Translations under genes and position numbers: made by a program | Notes under the pieces: model-generated | Told to the model about the DNA's origin: nothing | Seen by the model: the letters and a program-made list of their open reading frames with translations, nothing else | The model's database searches: none | NCBI RefSeq assembly: GCF_016908395.1 | Contig: NZ_JAFBDU010000002.1 | Coordinates: 62,001-126,000 of the forward strand | Direction of reading: 5' to 3' | DNA length: 64,000 nt | From: Metabacillus crassostreae | Lineage (GTDB): Bacteria > Bacillota > Bacilli > Bacillales > Bacillaceae | Shown here: in pieces, positions 26,985-34,418 of the stretch | Position numbering within the stretch: the stretch's first letter is position 1 | How the letters are laid out: each line of letters starts with the position of its first letter

Positions 26985-27014
26985 AGCAGACGAAAATCCT
27001 GAGAATCGTCTGCT
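26985..27014 (-). terminator. Rho-independent terminator of the Fe-S-type gene
   Basis: AGCAGACGA (26985-26993) pairs with TCGTCTGCT (27006-27014). On the minus strand TTTTT follows. It lies 28 bp after the stop at 27043. Confidence 0.8.
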
Positions 27015-27042
27015 AATTGATCATTAACATTAATTTACTTTT

Positions 27043-27357
27043 TTACTTATTTTCTTTTAGTTGGAGATTATATTTATACGTTTCTTGATCGGAAGATATT
27101 TTGTATCCTAATTGTGGACTGTAATCTAAAAATATATTCTCATCAAGATATTTTTGGCTTTCCTTTGATATAACAACTGGTATATCTTCAACCATAAAAA
27201 TATCGTCATCATCTTGTTTTATATCAACTAGAAGACTATGTTCAGCATATATTGTGCAGCTACCTACAAAAGTTGCTTCTATCCTAATCCCTTCATTTTC
27301 CTGAAATTCCCTACCTTTTAATTTATTTACTGCTTCTGGTTTTATGACTATATTCAT
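27043..27357 (-). CDS. HesB/YqkB-like protein, probable degenerate Fe-S scaffold fold
   Basis: The 104-residue protein begins MNIVIKPEAVNKLKGREFQE, like small HesB/IscA-fold proteins of Bacillus (YqkB group), and keeps the length and beta-rich pattern. Only one cysteine is present (GSCTIYAEH), so the usual three-cysteine cluster site is missing. A role in Fe-S assembly is therefore doubtful, and the family call is moderate. The start ATG follows AAGGGAG. A TACCT/AGGTA palindrome lies 28 bp upstream and resembles the one before copA. Confidence 0.55.
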   Translation of the reverse strand: MNIVIKPEAVNKLKGREFQENEGIRIEATFVGSCTIYAEHSLLVDIKQDDDDIFMVEDIPVVISKESQKYLDENIFLDYSPQLGYKISSDQETYKYNLQLKENK

Positions 27358-27384
27358 CTGTAACACACTCCCTTAATTTTTATA

Positions 27385-27399
27385 TACCTTAAATAGGTA
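27385..27399. promoter_or_regulatory. Palindrome before the HesB-like gene
   Basis: TACCTTAAATAGGTA is a near-perfect dyad (TACCT/AGGTA) just upstream of the ribosome site. It resembles the palindrome before copA in sequence and position. Confidence 0.3.
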
Positions 27400-27485
27400 A
27401 AATTAAATCATATTTTTAGGATTCTATTTGTGTACAGTTAGATACAACACTTATCACAGTTAAATATAACGGTCTCTCTTATTAT

Positions 27486-27671
27486 TTATTTTTTTTCAAT
27501 ATATTGATCAATTATTTCCTCGATCTGATCATGTTCAGGAAATTCACCATTAAAAACAAACTTTATTTCTTCAATAAATTTACCCTTTTCATAAACATGG
27601 ATCGCACCATTTTGATGAATAACACTAAATTCCGGTTCAAAACGATAGCCATTTCTTTCAACTGCTCCCAC
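27486..27671 (-). CDS. YbxH-like small protein (DUF5370)
   Basis: The 61-residue soluble protein begins MGAVERNGYRFEPEFSVIHQ and is acidic. I associate this sequence with the Bacillus YbxH/DUF5370 small-protein group, from memory. Function is unknown. The start is GTG at 27669-27671, with AAAGGAG 10 bp before it. The C-terminus is a single helix (HDQIEEIIDQYIEKK). It stands alone between the HesB-like gene and the tRNA cluster. Confidence 0.6.
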   Translation of the reverse strand: MGAVERNGYRFEPEFSVIHQNGAIHVYEKGKFIEEIKFVFNGEFPEHDQIEEIIDQYIEKK

Positions 27672-27802
27672 CTTACATCAACTCCTTTAAATACAGAACT
27701 TGATATTATTATGTCCTATGTACAATATTAATCATTCTATTTCTCTATTGTGAATAATGCTATGTAATTAATAATTAGGTAGAGAGCTTGAAAATTAGTA
27801 CT

Positions 27803-27840
27803 AAAAAAGTGTACTCAATTAATGGAGTACACTTTTTTAG
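27803..27840 (-). terminator. Terminator of the 5S-tRNA transcript
   Basis: AAAAAAGTGTACTC (27803-27816) pairs with GAGTACACTTTTTT (27825-27838), with extra TAGTA flanks. It directly follows the last tRNA gene. Confidence 0.88.
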
Positions 27841-27842
27841 TA

Positions 27843-27916
<74 letters not shown>

Positions 27917-27954
27917 AAAATTTAATTTTAGTTTTTTTAGCATTATTGAATAGA

Positions 27955-28029
27955 TGGCTCCGCAGGTAGGACTCGAACCTACGACCGATCGGTTAACAGC
28001 CGATAGCTCTACCACTGAGCTACTGCGGA
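27955..28029 (-). tRNA. tRNA-Asn(GTT)
   Basis: Acceptor TCCGCAG/CTGCGGA, anticodon loop CTGTTAA, encoded CCA. The structure is regular. Confidence 0.95.
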
Positions 28030-28042
28030 AAAATATGTAAGG

Positions 28043-28116
<74 letters not shown>

Positions 28117-28128
28117 ATTTGTAGTTTT

Positions 28129-28202
28129 TGGAGCGGGTGAAGGGAATCGAACCCTCATCATCAGCTTGGAAGGCTGAGGTTTTACCACTAAACTACACCC
28201 GC
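28129..28202 (-). tRNA. tRNA-Gly(TCC)
   Basis: Acceptor GCGGGTG/CACCCGC, anticodon loop CTTCCAA, encoded CCA. The structure is regular. Confidence 0.95.
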
Positions 28203-28210
28203 ATTTTTAT

Positions 28211-28284
<74 letters not shown>

Positions 28285-28292
28285 TTATGTTT

Positions 28293-28367
28293 TGGCTGGG
28301 CTAGCTGGATTTGAACCAACGCATGTCGCAGTCAAAGTGCGATGCCTTACCGCTTGGCTATAGCCCA
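28293..28367 (-). tRNA. tRNA-Gln(TTG)
   Basis: Acceptor TGGGCTA/TAGCCCA, anticodon loop CTTTGAC, encoded CCA. A 134-bp spacer with a hairpin (28380-28408) separates it from tRNA-His. Confidence 0.95.
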
Positions 28368-28501
28368 TTGAATATTCGACAGAATCCTCATCGCAAGAGG
28401 ATATTCTGGGGTATTTCTGAAGGAAATATCACTGAAAATCGTCAACAACTAAGTGCTTTTTGCATTTTAAATTACTAAGTAACCCTGTCTGATTATATAA
28501 T

Positions 28502-28578
28502 TGGGGCGACTGATGGGAATCGAACCCACGAATGTCGGAACCACAATCCGATGCGTTAACCACTTCGCCACAATCGCC
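28502..28578 (-). tRNA. tRNA-His(GTG)
   Basis: Anticodon loop TTGTGGT. The extra G at -1 opposite C73, specific to tRNA-His, is encoded. CCA is encoded. Confidence 0.95.
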
Positions 28579-28601
28579 ATTTTGAAAGTCGGTATATTTT
28601 T

Positions 28602-28675
28602 TGGCAGGGGCAGTAGGAATCGAACCCACACCAAAGGTTTTGGAGACCTCTATTCTACCGTTAAACTATGCCCCT
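28602..28675 (-). tRNA. tRNA-Trp(CCA)
   Basis: Acceptor AGGGGCA/TGCCCCT, anticodon loop CTCCAAA, encoded CCA. The structure is regular. Confidence 0.95.
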
Positions 28676-28719
28676 AAATCAAATGATGAATGTTATTTCT
28701 AATGGTGAAGACCAGCATG

Positions 28720-28780
28720 TTGTTTGTTATTTTCGCTTCGCAGTTAAACCATATTGTTTGTTATTTTCGCTTCGCGAAAA
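28720..28780. repeat. Spacer repeat between tRNA-Tyr and tRNA-Trp
   Basis: Two copies of TTGTTTGTTATTTTCGCTTC plus GC (28720-28741 and 28754-28775), period 34 bp. The second copy forms a TTTTCGC-TTC-GCGAAAA hairpin next to the tRNA-Tyr end. It is related to the repeats at 29380-29457. Confidence 0.7.
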
Positions 28781-28785
28781 AACAT

Positions 28786-28869
28786 TGGTGGAGGGGGGCA
28801 GATTCGAACTGCCGAACCCTAAGGAGCGGATTTACAGTCCGCCGCGTTTAGCCACTTCGCTACCCCTCC
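28786..28869 (-). tRNA. tRNA-Tyr(GTA)
   Basis: A class II tRNA with a long variable arm. Acceptor GGAGGGG/CCCCTCC, anticodon loop CTGTAAA, encoded CCA. Confidence 0.95.
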
Positions 28870-28919
28870 ATATTTTGTTTTGTCCATTAATGGCGGTCCG
28901 GACGGAATAACTAGAAAGT

Positions 28920-28996
<77 letters not shown>

Positions 28997-29088
28997 ATAA
29001 TAAAAAAACTCTCTCTGTTAAGAGGTCCTGTAATATACAGTATATAAACCATTATATACTTCGTGAACACTTTTATGATCGTTTTTTA

Positions 29089-29181
29089 TGGAGGAGGAAG
29101 GGGGATTCGAACCCCCGCGGGTTTTGACACCCCTGTCGGTTTTCAAGACCGATCCCTTCAGCCGGACTTGGGTATTCCTCC
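29089..29181 (-). tRNA. tRNA-Ser(TGA)
   Basis: A class II tRNA with a long variable arm. Acceptor GGAGGAA/TTCCTCC, anticodon loop CTTGAAA, encoded CCA. Confidence 0.95.
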
Positions 29182-29196
29182 GTAAATTAATGGACC

Positions 29197-29264
29197 CTGT
29201 AGGACTCGAACCTACGACCGGACGGTTATGAGCCGTCTGCTCTAACCAACTGAGCTAAGGGTCC
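29197..29264 (-). tRNA. tRNA-Ile2(CAT, lysidine type)
   Basis: Anticodon loop CTCATAA. The body (TAGCTCAGTTGGTTAGAGCA and TCGTAGGTTCGAGTCCTACA) matches the Bacillus minor Ile tRNA whose C34 is changed to lysidine by TilS, rather than elongator Met. Acceptor GGACCCT/AGGGTCC, no encoded CCA. The coordinates given may be a few bases off at either end. Confidence 0.8.
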
Positions 29265-29283
29265 AATAGTCATTTAACTTGGA

Positions 29284-29357
29284 TAGCGGTGGAGGGAGTC
29301 GAACCCACGACCTCACGGGTATGAACCGTACGCTCTAGCCAGCTGAGCTAAGGCCCC
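29284..29357 (-). pseudogene. Chimeric tRNA: tRNA-Ala 5' end joined to elongator tRNA-Met
   Basis: The anticodon arm (TACGG-TTCATAC-CCGTG) and the 3' half are those of elongator tRNA-Met. The 5' end GGGGCCTTAGCTCAGCTGG is that of Bacillus tRNA-Ala. The acceptor strands GGGGCCT and CACCGCT pair at only three of seven positions, so the stem is broken. CCA is not encoded. A deletion through the shared TAGCTCAGCTGG block of neighbouring Ala and Met genes would explain it. An assembly error is the alternative. Confidence 0.7.
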
Positions 29358-29379
29358 ATATGGTTAATTATTTTCTATC

Positions 29380-29457
29380 GTTATTTTCACCGCGCCAGGT
29401 TAAGTTCGTTATTTTCGCTGCGCGAGTTAAGGTTCGTTATTTTCGCTGCGCGAAAAA
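29380..29457. repeat. Spacer repeat between tRNA-Val and the chimeric tRNA
   Basis: Three copies of GTTATTTTCGCTGCGC (29380, 29408 and 29436), period 28 bp. The first is diverged (GTTATTTTCACCGCGC). The last forms the hairpin TTTTCGC-TGC-GCGAAAA next to the tRNA-Val 3' end. Confidence 0.75.
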
Positions 29458-29461
29458 ACGT

Positions 29462-29537
29462 TGGTGGAGGATGACGGGATCGAACCGCCGACCCTCTGCT
29501 TGTAAGGCAGATGCTCTCCCAGCTGAGCTAATCCTCC
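29462..29537 (-). tRNA. tRNA-Val(TAC)
   Basis: Acceptor GGAGGAT/ATCCTCC, anticodon loop CTTACAA, encoded CCA. It is the first tRNA after the 5S gene, the usual place for tRNA-Val in Bacillus rRNA-tRNA operons. Confidence 0.96.
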
Positions 29538-29583
29538 ATTAAATCAATATTATATAAGATCGTATAAATATGTTCATGAAATA

Positions 29584-29699
29584 GTCTGTCAACGTCCTAC
29601 TCTCATAGAGGAACCCTCCAACTACTATCGACACTGTAGCGCTTTACTTCCGTGTTCGGCATGAAAACGAGTGTAGCCTCTTCGCCATCATTACTAGAC
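29584..29699 (-). rRNA. rrf: Orphan, diverged 5S rRNA
   Basis: The minus strand contains the 5S core GCGAAGAGG, GCCGAACACGGAAGT and GAGAGTAGGACG, about 116 nt in all. No 16S or 23S sequence lies upstream in the window. Compared with the usual Bacillus 5S, helix I is rewritten: GTCT...GTAATG at the 5' end and CGTTGACAGAC at the 3' end still pair, with two mismatches. The loop reads GTAAAGC instead of GTTAAGC. It has its own promoter. Confidence 0.88.
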
Positions 29700-29722
29700 A
29701 TGTATATTTAGTGACAAATAAT

Positions 29723-29750
29723 ATTATAATTTGTTCTTAGAATAAATCAA
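29723..29750 (-). promoter_or_regulatory. Promoter of the orphan 5S-tRNA transcript
   Basis: On the minus strand TTGATT (29745-29750) and a perfect TATAAT (29723-29728) are separated by 16 bp. The predicted start falls about 15-20 bp before the 5S gene. The rest of the 510-bp gap to 30210 holds a family B repeat and nothing else I can support. Confidence 0.6.
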
Positions 29751-29877
29751 GTATTTCTCCGAAAAAAATCTCTTTGAAAGCGTATAGTTTTTTCACTGAT
29801 AAACTATATCTTATCACCTCTTCATTCTTAATAAAAGTCCTTTTAAAATGGTTGTTAAACTATGATGTAGATTTATT

Positions 29878-30040
29878 AAGGCTCTTTTAAATCTTGTTGT
29901 TTTTAGAATCATAATGGAAACAGCTCTATATAAAGTCTAGTGGCATCTTTTCTCCTACAAATGCGATAACACACTGGTTACAATAGGTAATGAATTCTAT
30001 TAGCAACAATCTTGCAGAAATGAACCCTTTTTTAAAAGCC
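29878..30040. repeat. Dispersed repeat family B, copy 2 (inverted)
   Basis: The element starts AAGGCTCTTTTAAATCTTG and contains AGTCTAGTGGCATCTTTTCT, the reverse complement of the family B core. It ends in TTTAAAAGCC. Its length (about 163 bp) matches the other full copies. Confidence 0.6.
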
Positions 30041-30209
30041 ATTCGATTTCCTTCTAAAAGCTTATTAAGCATCTTTATATGATTTTCTTGATTCATTTAA
30101 TTTACCCTTTTAAAGACAGCTCTTTAAAACTTTTTGCTCCATTTAATTTATACAATAATTAAAATACCTTCAGTAGGGAAAAATACAATTAACTTAGGAG
30201 GTTGATAAC

Positions 30210-30473
30210 ATGATAAACGATCAAGAAAGAGATTTTATAGTAGTAGAAGATGAACAAGGCCATGAAAAACAATATATTGTCGAGGCTTTATTTGATATAG
30301 AAGATGAAACCTTTGCTCTTCTTCAAGAAAGTGAAGATCATACAAATACAATTATCATGCAAGTTGAAGATGAACAAGACGGACAATATCTTGTAAATAT
30401 AGATGACCACAAAAAGAAAAATATGATTCTAGATGCATATGAAATCGCCGTTCATGCTAATCCAGCTGATTGA
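30210..30473 (+). CDS. DUF1292-family protein
   Basis: The 87-residue acidic soluble protein has the DUF1292 pattern: DFIVVEDEQGHEKQYIVEA, then FDIEDETFALLQESED and a final TIIMQVEDEQDGQYLVNI. Such proteins (YrzB and relatives) are widespread in Firmicutes with no known biochemical role. The start has a strong TAGGAGG site. The next gene begins 20 bp downstream on the same strand, and a third after that, so this leads a probable three-gene operon. Confidence 0.8.
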   Translation: MINDQERDFIVVEDEQGHEKQYIVEALFDIEDETFALLQESEDHTNTIIMQVEDEQDGQYLVNIDDHKKKNMILDAYEIAVHANPAD

Positions 30474-30492
30474 GTAAGGTGTAGGAGGATTC

Positions 30493-30879
30493 ATGAAAAA
30501 CAATGTAAATAAAGTGATTGACGTGATGGATGAAAACCTAAAAAAACAAATAGAGAATGAAATAAAAGGAATGACTTTTACTAAAAATTTCAGATCGCCC
30601 ACTGCTGAAGAGTGGTATGTGTTTTTACCAAGCTATAAAGATCCTTTAACAGGTGGTGCGCCTGGGAAAGCTATTATTCATTACAACCTTTTTGATACAA
30701 AACATATTTTTATTAACACAACAATTATATTTGATGATCCAGAACTACATAAAAGTAAACTACATCATCTTGTTTACTCGATTTCTGATGAAATCGTAAA
30801 TAGACTTGTTGGATATGCTGATACGCTTTTATCGGTTCATTCTGGTGAAAACTCATACAGTGCTCAATATAAACAATAA
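30493..30879 (+). CDS. Uncharacterised 128-residue protein
   Basis: I do not recognise the family. The protein is soluble with a mixed alpha/beta pattern. A helical N-terminus (NKVIDVMDENLKKQIENEIK) is followed by beta strands (EEWYVFLPSYKDPLTG, KAIIHYNLFDTKHIFINTTI) and a C-terminal helix. It lies 20 bp after a DUF1292 gene and 19 bp before an erythromycin-esterase-like gene, with its own GTAGGAGG site, so it is probably co-transcribed with both. Confidence 0.7.
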   Translation: MKNNVNKVIDVMDENLKKQIENEIKGMTFTKNFRSPTAEEWYVFLPSYKDPLTGGAPGKAIIHYNLFDTKHIFINTTIIFDDPELHKSKLHHLVYSISDEIVNRLVGYADTLLSVHSGENSYSAQYKQ

Positions 30880-30897
30880 ATAAGTTAGGAGATAATC

Positions 30898-32160
30898 ATG
30901 AAACAACTAATTCAATCTATAAAAGATTATGCTATACCGTTAAGAACAGCTAATGATTATGATTTTCTATTAAATACAGTTAACGAACAAAGTCTAGTAT
31001 TACTAGGGGAATCATCACATGGAACATCAGAATACTACAAAGAAAGAGCCGAGATTTCAAAAAAACTAATTACTGAAAAAGGCTTCACGTTTTTAGCAGT
31101 AGAAGGTGACTGGCCAGCATGTCAAAAAGTAAACAGATATATAAAAGGCTTTGACGAAAAGTTCAAAGATGCTCGTGAAGTATTAAAATCATTTAATCGC
31201 TGGCCTACTTGGATGTGGGCAAATGAAGAAATGATCGAACTCATTGAGTGGTTGAAAGAGCATAATATGAAGCAGCTAAAAGAAAAACAAGTTGGATTTT
31301 ACGGTATAGATATATACTCACTCTGGGAGTCAATGGATGAAATTATTTCTTACTTAGAAAAAACAAATTCTTCCCTTGTCGAAGAAGCAAAACAAACCTT
31401 TTCATGCTTCGATCCATTTAACCGCAAACCTGAGAAATATGGTATTTCAGCAGCTTTTTATTCTGAAGGATGCCATGAAGAGGTAACAAAACTTTTAACA
31501 GAAATTTCTTTAAATAAGCATACTTTTAAAGATAATGAAGAAAGCAGTTTAAACATAGAAATTAATGCACTTATTACAGCAAACGCTGAAAATTACTATC
31601 GAACAATGGTGCTAGACGATAACCAATCCTGGAATATTCGTGATCAACATATGGTAGAAGTAATTCACAAAATTGAACAATTTCATGGTGAAAAAGCAAA
31701 AGGAATTGTTTGGGAACATAATACTCATGTTGGAGATGCACGTGCAACAGATATGGCAAATCAAGGTGTTGTGAATGTTGGCCAGCTACTTCGTGAACAA
31801 AAAGGCAATAATAAGGTGCTAATTGTTGGTTTCGGTACTCATCGAGGGACAGTAATAGCAGCTGATCAATGGGGAGTTAATCTTGAAAACATGATTACTC
31901 CTCCCGCTCAGGAAGGCAGCTGGGAAGATGCTATGCATAAAGCAGGTCCATCCAATAAACTACTGTTGTTTACTCAAGAAAATCGGTATCTTTTCAGCCA
32001 GCCAATTGGGCACAGGGCAATTGGGGTTGTCTATAATCCTCAATATGAACAGTACGGCAACTATGTACCATCTGTTATGTCAGACCGTTATGACGCATTT
32101 GTTTACATCAATAATTCAAAAGCTCTTCAACCATTAGATGTTAAGGAGGTATTTTTATAA
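30898..32160 (+). CDS. Erythromycin esterase family protein
   Basis: The 420-residue protein has the fold of Ere-type esterases. Conserved segments are LGESSHGTSEYYKERAEISK (around residue 40) with the Glu and His used by the family, FLAVEGDWPACQKVNRYI, and WEHNTHVGDARATDM (around 275) with the second active-site His. Family members include true macrolide esterases and many housekeeping proteins of unknown substrate, so resistance should not be assumed. The start follows TTAGGAG. It is the last gene of a likely three-gene operon. Confidence 0.85.
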   Translation: MKQLIQSIKDYAIPLRTANDYDFLLNTVNEQSLVLLGESSHGTSEYYKERAEISKKLITEKGFTFLAVEGDWPACQKVNRYIKGFDEKFKDAREVLKSFNRWPTWMWANEEMIELIEWLKEHNMKQLKEKQVGFYGIDIYSLWESMDEIISYLEKTNSSLVEEAKQTFSCFDPFNRKPEKYGISAAFYSEGCHEEVTKLLTEISLNKHTFKDNEESSLNIEINALITANAENYYRTMVLDDNQSWNIRDQHMVEVIHKIEQFHGEKAKGIVWEHNTHVGDARATDMANQGVVNVGQLLREQKGNNKVLIVGFGTHRGTVIAADQWGVNLENMITPPAQEGSWEDAMHKAGPSNKLLLFTQENRYLFSQPIGHRAIGVVYNPQYEQYGNYVPSVMSDRYDAFVYINNSKALQPLDVKEVFL

Positions 32161-32277
32161 AATAAAATATACCATTCTACTCCCAAAATTTTTAAAAGTA
32201 AAGTCTAGAAATAAAATCTCACCTTGTTATAATGCTTAATAGGATATATAACACTTAAAGCTAAAAGGTGGGCACTT

Positions 32278-32472
32278 ATGGGAAACACATGTAGGTATGT
32301 TGTAAATGCTATTGGAAAATGTGGAGAAACATACTATACTCAAATTGATTCTAAAAGAGAATTACAAAATTGGATAGAAGATCATAAAGAAAAACTAATA
32401 CTGGATGAATTGAAAGTTGTGGATCGTAAAGTACCACCGTTTGTAAATTGGCTGCTACGTGTTAGAGGATAA
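32278..32472 (+). CDS. Small conserved-looking protein, 64 residues
   Basis: I do not recognise the family. The protein begins MGNTCRYVVNAIGKCGETYY with two Cys, then has a helical charged middle and a basic end (VPPFVNWLLRVRG). AAAGGTGG precedes the ATG. It is followed by a decayed family A repeat whose hairpin may end its transcript. Codon use and the ribosome site support a real gene. Confidence 0.6.
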   Translation: MGNTCRYVVNAIGKCGETYYTQIDSKRELQNWIEDHKEKLILDELKVVDRKVPPFVNWLLRVRG

Positions 32473-32484
32473 TAAAGATTTTGT

Positions 32485-32610
32485 GATAGATATAAGTATT
32501 TAAATTAAAAGATAAACCCGAATTTTTAGGTGATAGTTCAATTAATCTTTCACCTATTTGTTCGGGTCTTTATTTGCTGTCTTTAATAGAATTTTAGGTT
32601 TTGTTGCTAT
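32485..32610 (+). repeat. Dispersed repeat family A, copy 3 (left half only)
   Basis: The copy keeps TATAAGTATTTAAATTAAAA, the hairpin and TTTATTTGCTGTCTTTAATAG, and then loses similarity. It directly follows the small gene at 32278-32472. Confidence 0.65.
32514..32573 (+). terminator. Hairpin inside repeat A copy 3
   Basis: CCCGAATTTTTAGG (32517-32530) pairs with CCTATTTGTTCGGG (32553-32566), leaving three central T-T mismatches. TCTTTATTT follows. It is weaker than the other copies. Confidence 0.45.
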
Positions 32611-32696
32611 TAAATGGATGATTTCTTAAATTTTGTACAAGCCTCCTTTTTTCGATTAGACTAACAATAGACTGCGACAAGGCAAACAATTTAAAC

Positions 32697-33428
32697 TTAT
32701 ACATCAACTCTTCTAAAATAGACAAATGAGCTAATAAATCCTACGAGCGAAGTAAGCGTAATTATGATATATGAAACAGCCGGATCATATGTTGGTAGCA
32801 GAGTATGATTAGAAATATCTCCTGCAGCTGCCCACGGAAATAACCCTCTATGCTCTGAACTTCCGCCCATTACATTTAACATTGTGATCACAATTGTAAA
32901 AATAATTGTTGGTACATAACTTTTTGATACTAAAGTGACAAATATAATCGGTGATGAGAGGACAAACAACAAGCCAGCACCAATACTAAATTGTTTAATT
33001 GACTGCAAGAGTAATTCAGAGTTTAAACCTTTAAATTGGAAAATCAACCCTAGAACTACCGCTAAGCTCCATGCTACAAATGTTAACAAACAAATCCATA
33101 AAAACAACAAAGTAATTTTACTTAACAAAAAGCTAGAACGAGATACTGGAATTGTTAAAAGATTTTTCAGCGTATCCTCTGTATACTCTCTGGTTATAAG
33201 ATAAGCTGTTACAACACCATATAATGGTACGCCTAGTACCAATACAGTATACAAGTTGGTTTGATAAAACAACTCATCAAATGCTACATATACATTTGCT
33301 TTTGTATGCATGTGTATATAGGAGGCAACAACAACCATAAATGGCGCTACTGCAGCACCAATAATACTTATTAAAAACATCCTTGATCTTTTTAGCTTTA
33401 ATACTTCTGTTACTAATAAATTAACCAA
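32697..33428 (-). CDS. ABC-2 type permease
   Basis: The protein has about 243 residues with six membrane helices, for example MFLISIIGAAVAPFMVVVAS and LYTVLVLGVPLYGVVTAYLI. The loop TREYTEDTLKNLLTIPVSRS is typical of BcrB-like permeases. It forms an exporter or detoxification module with the ATPase encoded just upstream. The start is taken as TTG at 33426-33428, because GGAGGTG lies 6 bp before it; this overlaps the ATPase stop by 8 bp. TTG at 33443 is the alternative. Last gene of the RR-HK-ATPase-permease operon. Confidence 0.85.
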   Translation of the reverse strand: MVNLLVTEVLKLKRSRMFLISIIGAAVAPFMVVVASYIHMHTKANVYVAFDELFYQTNLYTVLVLGVPLYGVVTAYLITREYTEDTLKNLLTIPVSRSSFLLSKITLLFLWICLLTFVAWSLAVVLGLIFQFKGLNSELLLQSIKQFSIGAGLLFVLSSPIIFVTLVSKSYVPTIIFTIVITMLNVMGGSSEHRGLFPWAAAGDISNHTLLPTYDPAVSYIIITLTSLVGFISSFVYFRRVDV

Positions 33429-34341
33429 TTGTGCCACCTCCAACTAACTTTGTGAAATATTCTTCTAGTCGATCTTCACTCATTGTTAATCTTGTAACTT
33501 CTATCTGATGCTCGATTAGCATTTTATTTAAATTGCCTTGCATCCCTATATGTGAATAAATGCGGATAATTCCATCATCATGTACTTCATAATCTGTTAT
33601 ATCAAAATGTTTTTCAAGAAGCATCGTTGCTTTATTTTCATCGTTTACTTGAAATTCAAGGTATTTACGATTTCTTTTTCTAAGCTGATCAAAAGAAATC
33701 TCTTCAAGGAGCTTACCTTCATGAATAATTCCCAACTGATCAACTAACTGTTCAACTTCTGATAAAATATGACTAGAAATAAAGATGGTCATATTCCTCT
33801 CCATTGCTAATGTTTTAATAAGCTTACGCATTTCCTTAATACCAATTGGATCTAAGCCATTTGTTGGTTCATCTAAGATTAAAAGTTCAGGATAATGCAA
33901 GAGTGCCCTTGCAATGCCTAATCTTTGTTTCATTCCTAAAGAATAATTGCCAACTAGCTTTTTCGGTTCCTTGTGTAAGCTGACAATTTCTAGGGCATCT
34001 TCTATCGCATTCTTTTTATGAACACCCATAATTTTTGCATTAATTAGTAAGTTCTCTTTTGCTGTCAGATTTTCATAAAAACCTGGCACTTCAACAATTG
34101 ATCCAATTCTGCGTAATATTTGTTTCTTATTATTTTCTAATTTTTCTCCAAAAAGCTCAATCTCCCCTAATGAAGGCTTTATTAATCCAAGAAGCATACG
34201 AATGGTTGTTGTTTTTCCAGCTCCATTACGCCCAAGAAATCCATAAATATCTCCCTTTTTAACTGTTAAATTGAGGGAATCAACAGATTTTTGTTTACCA
34301 TATTCCTTAGTTAAATCTATTGTTTTTATAATTGTTTCCAT
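33421..34341 (-). CDS. BcrA-type ABC transporter ATPase
   Basis: The 306-residue ATPase has Walker A GRNGAGKTTT (around residue 40), signature YSLGMKQRLGIARAL, Walker B LLILDEPTNGLDPIG and a long C-terminal extension (about 220-306) seen in the BcrA/NatA branch. Such ATPases pair with ABC-2 permeases for antimicrobial-peptide resistance or ion export. It overlaps the permease gene and lies 78 bp after a histidine kinase. The gene order resembles the B. subtilis ycbLMNO locus. The start is the ATG at 34339-34341 behind AGGTG. Confidence 0.9.
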   Translation of the reverse strand: METIIKTIDLTKEYGKQKSVDSLNLTVKKGDIYGFLGRNGAGKTTTIRMLLGLIKPSLGEIELFGEKLENNKKQILRRIGSIVEVPGFYENLTAKENLLINAKIMGVHKKNAIEDALEIVSLHKEPKKLVGNYSLGMKQRLGIARALLHYPELLILDEPTNGLDPIGIKEMRKLIKTLAMERNMTIFISSHILSEVEQLVDQLGIIHEGKLLEEISFDQLRKRNRKYLEFQVNDENKATMLLEKHFDITDYEVHDDGIIRIYSHIGMQGNLNKMLIEHQIEVTRLTMSEDRLEEYFTKLVGGGTIG

Positions 34342-34418
34342 ACCAATCACCTGCTTTCTATTAGCTTATGATCTTAGTATAAGCAGGAGTTTTTAACTGC
34401 CCTTTAACTAATTCTTAA

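Noticed and set aside
29700-30209. Possible 23S or 16S rRNA upstream of 5S
   Set aside because: No conserved rRNA sequence is present; only a promoter, AT-rich DNA and a family B repeat.
30898-32160. Macrolide resistance gene
   Set aside because: The family includes many proteins without macrolide activity, and no mobile or resistance context is present.
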